Assembly: GCA_944548615.1 (NCBI GenBank)
Contig: OX155954.1
Span: forward strand, 3,329,335-3,393,334
Direction of reading: 5' to 3'
Length of the DNA stretch: 64,000 nt
Source: Micropterix aruncella
Taxonomy: Eukaryota; Arthropoda; Insecta; Lepidoptera; Micropterigidae
Position numbers and translations under genes: made by a program
In this document: positions 24,130 through 34,342 of the stretch, in pieces
How the letters are laid out: every line of letters begins with the position of its first letter
Position numbering within the stretch: the first letter of the stretch is position 1
The notes under the pieces: generated by a model
What the model saw: the letters and a program-made list of their open reading frames with translations, nothing else
Databases searched by the model: none
What the model was told of the DNA's origin: nothing

Positions 24130-24471
24130 ATTTGATATTATTATATGAAAACGTAAAGAATTACGTAATTTAAAAGTCGTTCCAGCTCCGATACAGGCTT
24201 TCAGAAAAAAAAACTTTTTTATATTACAAGCCATTTATCTTTTACCTGTCACTGGGCTTTACAATATTTCTCCAAAACAGTGCAAAGTTTTGGACATTAA
24301 ATATGCAACATAGGTAGTTCGCGTTTCAGTTCATTAAAAATTAAGGCACTAGTTAAATATTTATAATTAAGGCATGTACTATAAAAATGTTTTTGTATGA
24401 AAGCCTGTATCGGAGCTTGAACGACTTTTAAGTTACGTAATTCATTACGTTTTCATATAATATTATCAAAT
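24130..24471. mobile_element. MITE with ~73-bp inverted termini
   Basis: The left arm 24130-24203 (ATATGAAAACGTAA, AAGTCGTTC, AGCTCCGATACAGGCTTTCA) is the inverted complement of 24398-24471 with few mismatches. The interior of about 195 bp is AT-rich and non-coding. Confidence 0.75.
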
Positions 24472-25165
24472 TAATGGACATAATATGTTACATTAATGGA
24501 CATATATCGTACATATTAATTGACATATATAATATTAATTGACATTATCATAGTATTGGACATATATCATATATTTGAGCATATATCATAATATTAATGG
24601 ACATATATAACATTAATGGACAACATCACAGATAGATAGATAGATAGAGATTCATAGAGAAGGCGGACTTATTGCCTAAAATACAATCTCTTACAGCCAA
24701 CCTTCGAGAACGTGTAAAAATTTAGGTGCCAAGAGATAAATAAAAAAATTACAAAAAAAAGAAGAAAAACTTATTACATAACAAAAATTAATCAAGTAAC
24801 AAAAATGCAATTTTTTAAAATAAAATTAGGATTTGGAATAATTTGCAAGCAGCGAAGGATAGGAGAGGATGGGATGAGACCTAGGATAACTAGGAATTTA
24901 GGGACATGAAATGCTTTTTCACGTTTCTGATGTCTGGCGGAAGCTGGTTCCATAGTCTAGCTGCATGAACGGTAAAGGAATAAGTAAAAAAAGAAGAATT
25001 ATGAGTTGGAATCGCAATTTTACTATCCTGACTGGAACGGAGTGAAAGACCATGACTTCCTAAGTGATTGAATTTTAAAAACATCATATACATACATCAT
25101 ATTAATGGGCCATTATTAATGGGCATATAATCATATTAATTGGCCACATCATATATATCATATTG
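24472..25165. repeat. Degenerate ATTAATGGACATATAT tandem repeat, split by a LINE
   Basis: Irregular units of ATTAATGGACATATAT occur at 24472-24625 and resume at 25084-25165 (ATTAATGGGCATATAATC). Between them sits a LINE 3' end. Confidence 0.65.
24626..25083 (-). pseudogene. LINE 3' end with RT C-terminus and (GATA)n tail
   Basis: Minus strand 25083-24890 reads LGSHGLSLRSSQDSKIAIPT, then SSFFTYSFTVHAARLWNQLP and PDIRNVKK, the common RT C-terminal motif SF...A.LWN.LP..IR of Jockey-type LINEs. The AT-rich 3' UTR ends in a GATA microsatellite at 24633-24650. It interrupts the degenerate tandem repeat on either side, so it is the younger insertion. Confidence 0.75.
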
Positions 25166-25760
25166 ATGCCACACTGTTTCAACAGTTTTTTTTATAGAAA
25201 TTTGATATTCAAGCCAGTAAATGATCGAAGTTCTGAACATTGCGACGGTTTCACTAGCTATAGTTGATTTGTCAAGGGAACAAATAAAGGTCGACCTTGC
25301 TTTATGATGAAGTTTTTTAAAAAACGGAAGAAATATGTTTTTTTAACACTTGATATTGCCAGGCGATTATTTATAAAAGGTAAAACACTAGTAAGACGAA
25401 CTTGTAACAAATTTTGTCAGTTTCAAGTTTAAAAATTGCACTTTTTAGATACAGCTCACAGTTTTCGAGACAAAATAAAAAACGAAAACATGGAGACTTT
25501 TTGAATAATCTTGTACTAAGCGCGGTATTTTCGTGTGGGTCTATAACCAAATTAGTAAAGGATCATCCTCCTACACCCATACCAAGCTCATTTCCTTCAT
25601 CAAAAATGCAGCGTTAATGCATAACAGACCAACTAGTAGGTGGCAACAAAGCGCCGCAGCCCTGCCAAAGAGACATTGTAAACACAATACAGCCCCCTCC
25701 CTTAAGGGGGAGTGTTTACGTCGATAAATCGCGCGTCGAGAGCGGCAAGTGGTTTTTTTT
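25166..25760. other. Intergenic DNA with a small palindrome
   Basis: No gene recognised. 25676-25718 folds: GTAAACAC ... GTGTTTAC enclosing CTCCCTTAAGGGGGAG. Confidence 0.35.
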
Positions 25761-26078
25761 TTAAATAGGCAGTTTAGTGAGACGAGGCGGCAAACCTTGA
25801 GTGTATATGGGAAAATCTCCATCGGAGTGGCTGTGCGTTAGCATGGGGCCGTAGCACCGCCACGCGGCGGGGCCCGCCAGCGCGCGGGCCCTCACCGGCG
25901 CCGCGGCCGCATCGGGAGGCCCCGTGCTCCTGAGCCCGAGTCGCCCGCGTCCGCCGCGTCGCCCGCGTCCACCGCGTCGCCCGCGTCGCTCGTCCTCGCC
26001 GCCGAGGGGCCCGCACGAAGAGCAGCGATTGCAAATGGCCGACGACGCGACACCGTCAAAATACGCGCGCCGACACAC
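25761..26078 (-). CDS. GC-rich Arg/Gly-rich ORF of uncertain status
   Basis: A 105-codon frame (26078-25761) spans the most GC-rich DNA of the window. It begins near CRRAYFDGVASSAICNRCSS, passes through an 18-bp tandem repeat that yields RRGRRGGRGRRGGRGR, and ends in YTQGLPPRLTKLPI. A possible splice donor (GCCGGTGAGG on the minus strand near 25895) and open alternative frames leave the reading frame unsettled. It could be an exon of an unannotated gene, a CpG-rich promoter segment, or part of a repeat ending in poly(A) near 25757. No conserved domain recognised. Confidence 0.2.
   Translation of the reverse strand: MCRRAYFDGVASSAICNRCSSCGPLGGEDERRGRRGGRGRRGGRGRLGLRSTGPPDAAAAPVRARALAGPAAWRCYGPMLTHSHSDGDFPIYTQGLPPRLTKLPI
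25936..25992. repeat. 18-bp GC-rich tandem repeat, about three units
   Basis: Unit CGCGTCGCCCGCGTCCRC repeated about three times within a CpG-dense segment (25850-26100). Confidence 0.75.
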
Positions 26079-26229
26079 AAGCCCCTGGATGACAGCAGCG
26101 CGGGCATGCGCACCCTACCGTCTCTACTCTGCGTAGAGTCCGACCGCGACTACAATGCATTTCTAATTGGGTGGGCTGTAGCTAGCTACCTGCCCGCTCG
26201 CAGGGGGCTACAGTCAGATAACGGTTCCG

Positions 26230-27440
26230 TGCAGCTTGGGCCATACGACGGGAGCTAATGGCCCTGTTGCAGTTCGGCCACTAAAACCCATGTGTATAAG
26301 AGTCGGCCAAACTCACGGGTCAACAATCATCCGGCAGCCTCCACGCAGAAGTGCGAACCCGGGTAGGACTCCGGCCTGCGGGTCAGTTTTCCATAGGATT
26401 CAACTTTCGGGCGCTCTTGGACGGTTCGGTGTCAGCCAATCGATTGTAATACGTTCAGACTGATAGCCGGGGGAGTCAGCGCAAACAGTGTTGTTTCCTA
26501 TAGAGCGGGGGTAGTTGATAACCTTACGGCAACTGCTCTTGAAACGACCAATCGGCTACCTGATACCGGGTGAACAACCGGGCAAAGAATACCGTGGTCC
26601 GCGATAAATTCGGTAGACACTGTATCACCGCTACGTAAGGGAGAGGATCGAGCAAACGACCTCGAACGTGTAACGAGTCGGGAAACCGGAATAACCTGAT
26701 TGCAACAGGAAGTAAGGTGTCTAGTTACGCCATTCGCCCTTACCGGTGATTGGCGTAACTAGACAGTGGACTGTTTTCTTCACAAGTCTTCTACGCTCAC
26801 CTCACGGGAGATAGAACGATCTAATATCGTTAAAACTTTCAGTGGTGACAGGTTCGCCAGTTGTAGTTGACAGCTTCAATTGGGCCATATGATCTGCTCG
26901 TTATCTTAGATCGGCTCAACTTCTCGAAGAAGTTCGAACCCTGTGTAGGACTCTGTTTCCCCTGTCGCGACTGTGTCGTGGACATGGGATCGGCTCCTCT
27001 AGGGGATGACCTTCAGATGCTGCTGGGCGGTTTGCACATCGTGCGGCGATTGCCAATCGACTGTGCACTCCGGCAAACAACCAAGAGAGGGGAGAAGGGA
27101 GGCTAGAAACGTACGTCTCCTAAGCACCGGGGATGGTTAAGGTAAACACCTGATGTCAGCTACCTTTAAAACGATACGTTGACTACACGATCCGCGGGCG
27201 AGGGCACCACGGTCCGCGATAAATTCGAACTGAATTACCGCCAACATGAAGCAGAGGCCGCGTAAGCAACTTAGATTCTGTGACCATGCTGGAGGATGGA
27301 GAAATTCGCCCAAATCTGGTAGTAAGGAAGCGAGGGTGGCCCGCTGGTGCTCTTCCAAGTGCCTCGCGGTAGTGCAGATCCAAAATGTATATTGCGGGAC
27401 CATTAAAATCCCTAGATCGCGGAAAAAGTTCCTCGCGTAG
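26230..27440 (-). repeat. Composite repeat family A/B, inverted B module(s)
   Basis: Contains the inverse of the B landmarks found at 17230-17570 and 43250-43620 (GTCCGCGATAAATTCG near 26600 and 27210, preceded by the GGGCAAAGAAT word) and the block GGGAGCTAATGGCCCTGTTG shared with 32900. B landmarks occur twice, so this is at least two adjacent partial copies. A perfect hairpin sits at 26718-26765 (TGTCTAGTTACGCCA, 18-nt loop, TGGCGTAACTAGACA). No coding domain. Confidence 0.6.
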
Positions 27441-27811
27441 GTGCCCGGAGGTACCTACTCCAGCTATTGTGCCACAGGCTATTTTTAATACGCTTTTATT
27501 AGGTCGACCCGTATGTAACTATGTAATGGAATCTAAGGTAACTAATTTAACCATCTTCCAAAAATTCGCAGATGTATGTAGTTCTGATGACAATACAATA
27601 ATATGGTACTGTCGAACTGATCTGATGATGGAGTCGGAAGATATGAACTGGAACTTCATGATAGAACATCGTATCATAGCTGTGTTTGGACTTGTTAGAA
27701 AAGTCTTGGAATGAACTTTGACCACGATTAGGTTTCAAGGTCTGATGATGTGGTTTTTACGTGCATTTATAAAAGCGTGTTTTTAGTGTTTTTTTTTAAA
27801 CTATTAATTTA
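27441..27811. other. Non-coding DNA, probably repeat-derived
   Basis: Several overlapping ORFs on both strands without domains. The segment ends in a run of T near 27790, as repeat tails do, but no second copy lies in this window. Confidence 0.35.
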
Positions 27812-27994
27812 TTACATGATGATGCGATCAAGGTCTGCCGCTCGACCCCACAATTCAACTGAGTACGACAAAAGTTTATGCACATACGCAACATAGCATG
27901 CTCTAATAGCCACTCCTGGGTAACTGAGGATGTCATTAAATGCCCCTTCAATTCCCACATTCAAAAATAAATTAGACATGTACATTAAAAGCAA
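27812..27994 (-). pseudogene. LINE RT fragment
   Basis: Minus-strand 60-codon frame with GVAIRACYVAYVHKLLSYSV then ELWGRAADLDRIIM, the LRACY.AY..SLLSYGVELWG..AD motif of insect LINE RTs. It stops at the point where LQKRA would follow, so both ends are truncated. Confidence 0.7.
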
Positions 27995-28324
27995 AAAACA
28001 AAGCGTAAAATAGCAAATTACAAAAAAAAACTAACAACCTGAGAAACGATATACAGTGAAAATGCATGCGTAAGATTAATACTAAAAAGCTAATAATAAT
28101 AACACGTAAATAGTATTAAAAGGTGAACTAATGAATTCATAATGATTTTTATTTCGCTTTTCTTATGAAATATTTGTAGATCATGTATTTATCCATATAG
28201 ATACATATATATTTTCGGAATGTTTTCGAGCAGACTTTTCATTTCATACGAAACACAATATATTTATGTTAATTTATTGACGTTTGGAGGTTTGAGCATT
28301 TAAACAAAAAATTACTTGATATTT
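27995..28324. other. No gene seen
   Basis: AT-rich DNA; nothing supported. Confidence 0.3.
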
Positions 28325-28505
28325 ATATAGATAAGGTATCCTATAACACTCGGTATGACATAACGATTCTAACAATACTACATATTTCTAAATCGTTTCG
28401 AGCGTTTAGAAGTTACGGTGGAAAAAAAGGAAAACATACATAGATGAACCTTGAACACATTACACTACTTTTTTGTTGGGCAGTCGTGTAAAAAAGGCGA
28501 TACTT
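28325..28505 (-). repeat. Interspersed repeat family E, copy 2 (inverted)
   Basis: Reverse complement of the landmarks in 12985-13165: GGTATGACATAACGATTCTA, CTAAATCGTTTCGAGCGTTT, TTGTTGGGCAGTCGTGTAAA. Confidence 0.6.
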
Positions 28506-28994
28506 TTTTGTCTGTGGTGTTGTACAACGGACATGTACTGATATATATATATATTGAAATATGGGTGCAAAATAGCCTCTCGCATAAAAAAACAAATATT
28601 TTTATGAAAAAGTCGGGCCGGCCGGCCTCTATCGCGCGGAGATAAGGCGCGCATGTTCCGGTCCGTGAGAAGAGTCGGTTGTACACGCGTACGTAGTAGC
28701 GTCGGGCGTCGCGACGCCCGGGAGGCTGCGCAGCGCAGGACCACGCTGCCTTTCTCCCTCCCTCCCACCCACGACCTACCCGCACAACAAAACGTATGCG
28801 GCGACGCGCCGGGAAACCGGGAACTCCCAAGTCACCTTTTTACCTCAACATTCACACCCTCACCTCAACCGATATATCGTGCTGCTTTTTCCACATACAG
28901 CAGTGAAAATAATGTATTGCCTCACTTTATTGTTTCCAAACTATTTAATCTGAATCACATTGAAAAGAAACAATTTTGTATGCTTGTTTGTTTG
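28506..28994. other. Non-coding DNA with a GC-rich island
   Basis: 28610-28830 is GC-rich with a perfect 16-bp palindrome GGGCGTCGCGACGCCC (near 28707). Overlapping ORFs on both strands show no domain. Confidence 0.35.
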
Positions 28995-29229
28995 TACTCT
29001 TAAATGTGAAATTTCACAATGAGCGGGTTTATTACAATAGGAAAATCTCATCACAACTAACCCTACTATGAAGTGTTTCTATGCGCGAGTAGCATGTGTA
29101 AGTGTGTATCTCTATTGACATAATTAAACTGCAACTCCGTTAAATTTATCCCAACGGAAAATGGAGACCCAGCCGGGTATCGAACCCGGAACCTTACAAT
29201 CAGGCGACCTAGCACTGTGCCACCGACCA
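28995..29229 (-). mobile_element. tRNA-derived SINE (family S), copy 1
   Basis: The minus-strand head reads GGTCGGTGGCACAGTGCTAG then GGTTCCGGGTTCGATACCCG, matching Pol III A and B boxes of a tRNA. The body and tail (ACTGCAACTCC, CATTGTGAAATTTCACATTT) are shared with 31012-31257 and 42978-43226. Confidence 0.8.
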
Positions 29230-29299
29230 ATATTGTTGTACACTGCTTTTATCTTTTTTAATGAAGACTTTAGTTAGCTGGCACTCTGTGAGTTCAGGC

Positions 29300-29640
29300 T
29301 TAGTCTATTCTTCTTCTTAGGGTGCCTCTTCAACTAGTGAAGGTTGGCAGTCAGCTCTGTATACTTCTTTTTATCCTTCGTCAGGCAAAACAATTCGGCG
29401 ACACTCGTAATCCCGGTCCATTCTCGAATGTTCCGCAACCAAGATTTCCGTCTACGGCCAGGTCTCCTCTTCCCTTGAACTTTTTCCATCATAATGAGTT
29501 GCAGGAGTTCGTACCTGTCGTGCCTAAGCATGTGGCCCAGGTATGCAGCTTTGCGCGATTGATGGTCTGCTAAAGCTTGAGGTTTTGGCCGACACGCCGA
29601 GGAACTTCCTCGTTGGTGACTTTCTGGGCCAAGATATCGA
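29300..29640 (-). pseudogene. RTE-clade LINE C-terminus
   Basis: Minus strand reads LRHDRYELLQLIMMEKVQGK, then RRPGRRRKSWLRNIREWTG and LFCLTKDKKKYTELTANL, the diagnostic RTE (BovB-like) RT C-terminus GH..R......I..G...G.RGR.RK.W...I..W. Only the last ~90 codons remain. Confidence 0.8.
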
Positions 29641-29706
29641 CATCATGCGTCTGTATGCCCCCCCACATCTAGAATGTGAGTTAGCATATGGCAACACTTA
29701 AACCAT

Positions 29707-30110
29707 TTGTCAGTTAGTTTGACACCTAACCTCCTCGAGCACGTGCTTTGTAGCGACGAAGGCTCGGTGACTGAAACGGGGAAAGCGGTAGAATTAACTT
29801 CTGAAAGCAAGAGTGTCATTGTGGCTCTGTCAAAACCAGGGCTCAGTACAAGGAAAACTGCAGCTAGAGTGGGTTTTCATCAATCCTCTATTACAAGGTT
29901 CCTTAAAAGGTTACAGGAGAGTGGTTCTGTGGAACGGATAAAGGTACGGGGACGATAAAGAGACTCTTGGTGCTGACAACAGAGTATAAAGAGTAATTGC
30001 CGTCAGGATCGAAGATTGACATCAGGGGATCTGATAATAAACTAGAAGGAAAAGTTTGGAGTAAGTGTGAGTAGTAGAACTGTCCGGAATAGACTTATTA
30101 ACCCTCCAAC
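29707..30110 (+). pseudogene. Tc1-like transposase N-terminal half, broken
   Basis: The frame 29707-29958 contains GKAVELTSESKSVIVALSKP, then LSTRKTAARVGFHQSSITRF, the paired helix-turn-helix start of Tc1 transposases. Beyond the stop the same protein continues in other frames as RRLTSGDL and KFGVSVSSRTVRNRL (to about 30105), ending where unrelated sequence begins. No catalytic domain. Confidence 0.75.
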
Positions 30111-31011
30111 CGGGAGACGCTTACTGAGCGTTCAGCTCTTTCCATACGATTCTGTACACTATTATCGCGTTACATATAATTTCTGTATTTCCGCTATTTA
30201 CCCCGTTGAATCTTTTTCTTTTGCTCTGAAACATCGAGAGTCGCATTCTCGAGTCGCAGGGCTAACGGAAACGGACAAGTTACGGCCTGTATCGTAGAAT
30301 AGACTAAATCGATCGGAAATTCGCCCGCGGTTGGCGGGTTAAAGCGGGTCTGGTTTCACGACGTCCGGGAAAACACCTGTTATTGCTAGTTAACAAAGGA
30401 TGTCATTAAATACCTCAATATCAAAGGCGACATTTCCCACCCATGTCAAAATGAGTAAATTGTAAAAAAAGCTTTTCGTGCTCGTTTCAATGATGACTGG
30501 TTAGGTCCATTTCTATCAAAACCGGACAGCAATACGACTTCTCAACACTGAAAGTCGGTATTAATTTTACAAAACGCACACTTACCCACTAGTTTCGATT
30601 CAAAATCTGTATTTTTGCATTGGTATGGATGGGCATCCAGATTTTTAAAATATAATTTTACTTATTCATCAAAAGAAACTCATATTCTTTACCTCCCAAT
30701 ATTATTTCTAAAGTATTAAACAAAATAAACAAAAAAAAACTATAATATTAAATGTGCACGAAAAACAGAATATTGTTTCTCTAATTCAAGTAAATGACAG
30801 ATGTCCACCTTTGATACTGAGTTAATTAAAAACAGAATAAACCACCAACATCAACCGAATTAAAAATAATTGTCATCTAAAGAAGGAATTTTAGAAAAAA
30901 CGCATTTGACGCAATAATGATTCATACCACTGTAACATGCGAGGATGCGTGGTCGCTACGCGCGTTTGAAAAGAAATCTCAACGCCCAGTGACAGGCAAA
31001 AGGCACTTCAC
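30111..31011. other. Intergenic DNA, no gene recognised
   Basis: AT-rich except 30280-30370. GGTTAAAGCGGGTCTGG near 30335 resembles GATTAAAGCGGGTCTAG near 63605, a short shared word of unknown origin. Confidence 0.35.
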
Positions 31012-31257
31012 ACGGCTCGGTGGCATAGTGGTTAGGTCGCCTGATTCTTACATTGTAAGGTTCCGGGTTCGATTCCTAGCTGGGTCACAATTTGCCGTCG
31101 AAATAAAATTAGCGGAATCGCATTTGAATTATGTCGATTGGAATGCAATAACAAGACACACACTTACATATATATTACACGCACTCACATATAAACACTT
31201 CATAGTAGGGTTGGTTGTAATAGATTGTCGTATGATATAAACCCGCTCATAGTTCAT
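31012..31257 (+). mobile_element. tRNA-derived SINE (family S), copy 2
   Basis: The head 31014-31086 keeps a tRNA-like layout: GGCTCGG acceptor 5' strand, A box TGGCATAGTGGTTAGG, B box GGTTCGATTCC, and a 3' strand CTGGGTC that can pair with the acceptor using wobbles. It continues into a ~170 bp body with no CCA or terminator, so it is a SINE and not a tRNA gene. Confidence 0.85.
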
Positions 31258-31984
31258 CGGCCCTCGTTTTAAATGTAAAAATATAAATTGCTTGCCCTGG
31301 AACGGGTATATCCCAGTTAGGCAGCACTAGTCAGTGAATGAAAGAAAGTTTTGCCATTTGTTTTAATATTATACTTATTGTAAATGGTTAATTTGATAAT
31401 TCCAATAAAATAAATAAAAATAGTGAAATTTCGTGACGGACGAGCAATCATGTAAAACAAGAAGCATAAATGCTACTTCACAGTACAAGACAGTAGTTTC
31501 TCTTAGAACGAAATTGAAATTGAAGCGAATACTTAACGAGTCGTAAGGGCTCGCATATGGCCGACAGATGTCCGGTACTCGGCCCACGCGGATATGCAAA
31601 CGTTCGAAACGCTCGCCAACATTTACAACTGGAGACTATACGTACCTTCTTTTAAATTACAAAACAGGCATACACCTATACACATATTACATGGACACAT
31701 ACATACACGCACTTCACAGTAGGGTTGTTTGTAAGAGAGACTGTCGTAAGATAATAAACACGTCCATTGTGAACTTTCACAATAGACAGTAATAACATAA
31801 CTTCCCGCGAGGCAGATATTAACATTCTTACAAATGATTCTGCTATAATATATGGATAGATAGCCAAGACTGAAGGTACGATACAATATAAACAAACATT
31901 TACACAGCATTTTTTCCTATGTAGCGAGAAATCTATGGATTAAAAGAGAATGAGCATTTTGAGCAAACCTTCCCAATAGATGTA
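31258..31984. repeat. Mixed repeat scraps
   Basis: 31494-31603 is the inverted counterpart of 6245-6350 (CGAGTCGTAAGGGCTCGCAT). 31665-31790 is a partial SINE-S tail (CTTCACAGTAGGGTTG.TTGTAA, ATTGTGAA.TTTCACAAT). No gene. Confidence 0.55.
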
Positions 31985-32345
31985 AATCATATACCAATGG
32001 AAAGATCTCTTATATTCATTACAGGCTTTTATTTACCTTGCAATGTTTGTCAGTATGTTTGTTTAGGTCAAATCTTACAAACAGATTTAGAACCACTTCC
32101 TCTTATCCCATGAAGTTGATATGTTATATGTTGGTTCAGTTCCGATGACAATGCATTTTTATGGTTAGCATGACCTGATTCTGCACTCAAAATGGGCTCC
32201 CGACTAGAGGACTCCTCAACGGTCAACAGCACACACGAAATTTTGTATACGCATTCAATTATGATAGCCCGTTATAAGTCTCATCATGAGATGGCTGCTG
32301 AGCCCAGGTTTGTCTCCCTACGAGAGGACTCCTTAACGGTCAACA
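31985..32345 (+). repeat. Composite repeat family A/B, A module, copy 2
   Basis: TTGTCAGTATGTTTGTTTAG and GGTCAAATCTT, then TGTTGGTTCAGTTCCGATG, followed by two ~125 bp units with AACGGTCAACAGCACA and GAAATTTTGTATACGCATTC. Confidence 0.7.
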
Positions 32346-32785
32346 GCACAGTCACGACTTTTAAGTATTATTGCAGTATAGGAACCTCTTCTAGATTGTT
32401 GATTTTTCAACGTCATCAGACTATGTCCACGCTGATTCCGAATCTGCAATAATACTTAGTCGGTCTCAATAAATAAGCGAGATATAGGCATTCAAAAAAG
32501 CGCCAAATCCATACATTTCGGTAGGTTATTTTTTTTTTATTTTAAATAATACATAAACACCTATTTGGCGGTAGGTTAGATTAGTTTGTTTTTAAAAACA
32601 ACCTAAAAAACTGAGTTTTAAAAAAAATGTTTTTTTTTAAATGTAAATTTGGTTTTGAAATTTTACGAGCCCGAAGCTTTTTTCTTTCATATTTAGTTAG
32701 CATTACAATGACCGAATCTAGTAGTATTTCTTTATTTTTTCAATTTCTGAGAAAGGTTTCTATACTGCAATAATTATACGTATTA
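32346..32785 (-). repeat. Interspersed repeat family D (holds the empty Tc1 site)
   Basis: 32462-32502 in reverse complement reads TTGAATGCCTATATCTCGCT, then TATTTATTGAGACCGAC, matching the two flanks of the Tc1 element at 47989-49343. A second word, GCAGTATAGGAACCTCT, is shared with the 49.4 kb flank. Confidence 0.7.
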
Positions 32786-32935
32786 AATTATGATAGCTCG
32801 TTCTAAGTTTCCCCATGACATGGCTGCTGCGCCCAGGGCTGGCTCCCGACGAGGGGACGTGCGTTTGGCCGACCCTACACATAGGTCTTAGTGGCCAACT
32901 GCAACAGGGCCCATTAGCTCCCACGCGTTAGGTAC
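32786..32935. repeat. Composite repeat family A/B, short copy
   Basis: TTATGATAGCTCGTTCTAAG, ATGGCTGCTGCGCCCAGGGC and GGCTCCCGACGAGGGG, then the inverse of the 26245-26310 block (GCAACAGGGCCCATTAGCTC). Confidence 0.65.
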
Positions 32936-33030
32936 ATCCATTTTGTAAACAATATTCAAGGTAACGAAATAATTGTCCGCCGTGCAAACGTCTGGCCCCA
33001 TGGACAAACTCTCATCAACTGACATATAAA

Positions 33031-33259
33031 GGGACGATCACACTATCGAACGCGTCCGCTGCCGCGGCCTATAGACGCGACTGAACAGTATGCACAGTCG
33101 TTTGGGACGTGGCTTGCCAGATCTCTATCGGACGTCCGAAGCCTCAAGGTCGCGTCCGCGACTGACGTCCGATAATGTGCACGGCTCAATATAAATTCAT
33201 TACACAGATCGCGCCCATAAGCCGCGGCTAACGGACGCGTCCGATAGTGTGTTCGCCCC
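33031..33259. mobile_element. CpG-rich MITE with imperfect inverted ends
   Basis: Left GGGACGATCACACTATCGAA then CGCGTCCG; the right end read inward gives GGGGCGAACACACTATCGGA then CGCGTCCG, followed by CCGCGGC in both. The core of about 110 bp is non-coding. Its tips resemble those of the adjacent hairpin element. Confidence 0.7.
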
Positions 33260-33436
33260 TTGACACTGATACAAATTGCGCCGTGCGAACACGCGGTGCG
33301 CCGAGTGGCAGACACGGTGCAAACGGCGGCGGCACCGTGTTGTTTGTCCGCCATGTCCGTCGACAAGCTTCCATAATGATCCATACAACAATGACGACCG
33401 TGCATACTTACGACGAATTAACCGTAGGTTTTGATA
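33260..33436. repeat. Spacer shared with 53248-53450
   Basis: GCCATGTCCGTCGACAAGCT, then TCCATACAACAATGACGACC and GAATTAACCGTAGG, align to CCATGTCCATCGACAAGCTT and GAAAATTAACTGTAG at 53.36-53.43 kb. Confidence 0.6.
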
Positions 33437-33630
33437 GGGCGTTTACACTCTCGCGCGAGGCGCGAGGCGAGACGCAAAACCATATCAGTAAACAAATGGA
33501 ACAGAGGTAAAGCTTCTAACGAGCGTACAAAATGTTTACCTACTTGCTAGAAGCTTTGCCTCTGTTCCGTTTGTTTACGCACATGGTTTTGCGTCTCGCC
33601 TCGCGCCTCGCGCGAGAGTGTAAACGCCCC
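33437..33630. mobile_element. 194-bp near-perfect hairpin element
   Basis: Arms 33437-33519 and 33548-33630 are inverted complements at about 94 percent identity by eye (GGGCGTTTACACTCTCGCGC, GAGGCGCGAGGCGAGACGCA, AACAGAGG.AAAGCTTCTA), with a ~28-nt loop. It is strongly CpG-rich in AT-rich surroundings. It looks like a foldback MITE; the transcript would form a long hairpin. Confidence 0.8.
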
Positions 33631-33795
33631 ATCACGACAAATAAAGTGTGTTGATAAGAGGCCTTAGGGAAAAAGAACACTGTGAGTGTTTCATATTCTT
33701 CCTTATGAAACAGAACGCGTATTTAACGCGCGTCAGAACGGTACAGCGTAAATCCTGACGCGGCGCTATAGCGCCGAGTTGTATTTCATTGTGAC

Positions 33796-33847
33796 GGTAT
33801 TATACTGTCAAACAAAGCGCCCGCGCTCTGTTTGACAGTATAATACC
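33796..33847. repeat. 52-bp almost perfect palindrome
   Basis: Arms GGTATTATACTGTCAAACA (33796-33814) and TGTTTGACAGTATAATACC (33829-33847) are exact complements, and the loop AAGCGC..GCGCT also pairs apart from one position. Smaller palindromes lie either side (GGCGCTATAGCGCC near 33763; TGCCGCTG..CAGCGGCA near 33855). Confidence 0.85.
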
Positions 33848-34342
33848 AGTATAATGCCGCTGCGGCAGCAGCGGCATCGACAGCAGCAGCAACAGTAGTA
33901 TCTTACACAAATATTGAGTTTTTATATCGAATGGTTTTTTTTGTACTTTCTTTGATACCTAAATGAAGTCAACTGAATTACCAGCAACTAAAACACACAC
34001 CCGCAATAAGAGGGTGAGCATTATTTACATGAGGTGTTTAGGGCGGGGGGGTTGAGCCAAATCTCACATAATCTCACGTGGGGAAGAGGGGGGGTGGCAA
34101 ATATTGCTAATCCTACACAATAATATTTATCGCGGTTATGCGAACGCCACAATAATTAGCACAGTAGCTCTCGATTGTTTAGCAGCCACCGGCCAGCCAA
34201 ACGCGCGACTCGACGAACGCTGCGGTGTCAGAGCCGGATGGCAGCGACACGCAGACAAGTCTGTGTTTACGCCCGTGTAAACGTTTCGGTAGAGCCCGTT
34301 CCTACTACTCGACGGCTCAGTCAACGCTGTCACTCATTCAAA
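33848..34342. other. Non-coding DNA, possible promoter segment of the 34.3 kb ORF
   Basis: 33870-33900 has CAG-type triplets. 34150-34340 is GC-richer than its surroundings; CTCAGTCAACG near 34317 resembles an arthropod initiator (TCAGT) about 25 bases before the ATG. No TATA box is evident. Confidence 0.35.

Noticed and set aside
28465..29003. Overlapping ORFs of 102-121 residues on both strands in the GC-rich island
   Set aside because: No domain, no consistent frame, and they run into AT-rich repeat DNA and a SINE.
31014..31086. Possible tRNA gene
   Set aside because: A and B boxes are present, but the acceptor pairs only with wobbles and the sequence runs on into a body and tail repeated at 28995 and 42978; it is a SINE.
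33043..33405. 120-residue minus-strand ORF
   Set aside because: It crosses a MITE and a shared repeat segment; the partner copy at 53.3 kb does not keep the frame.
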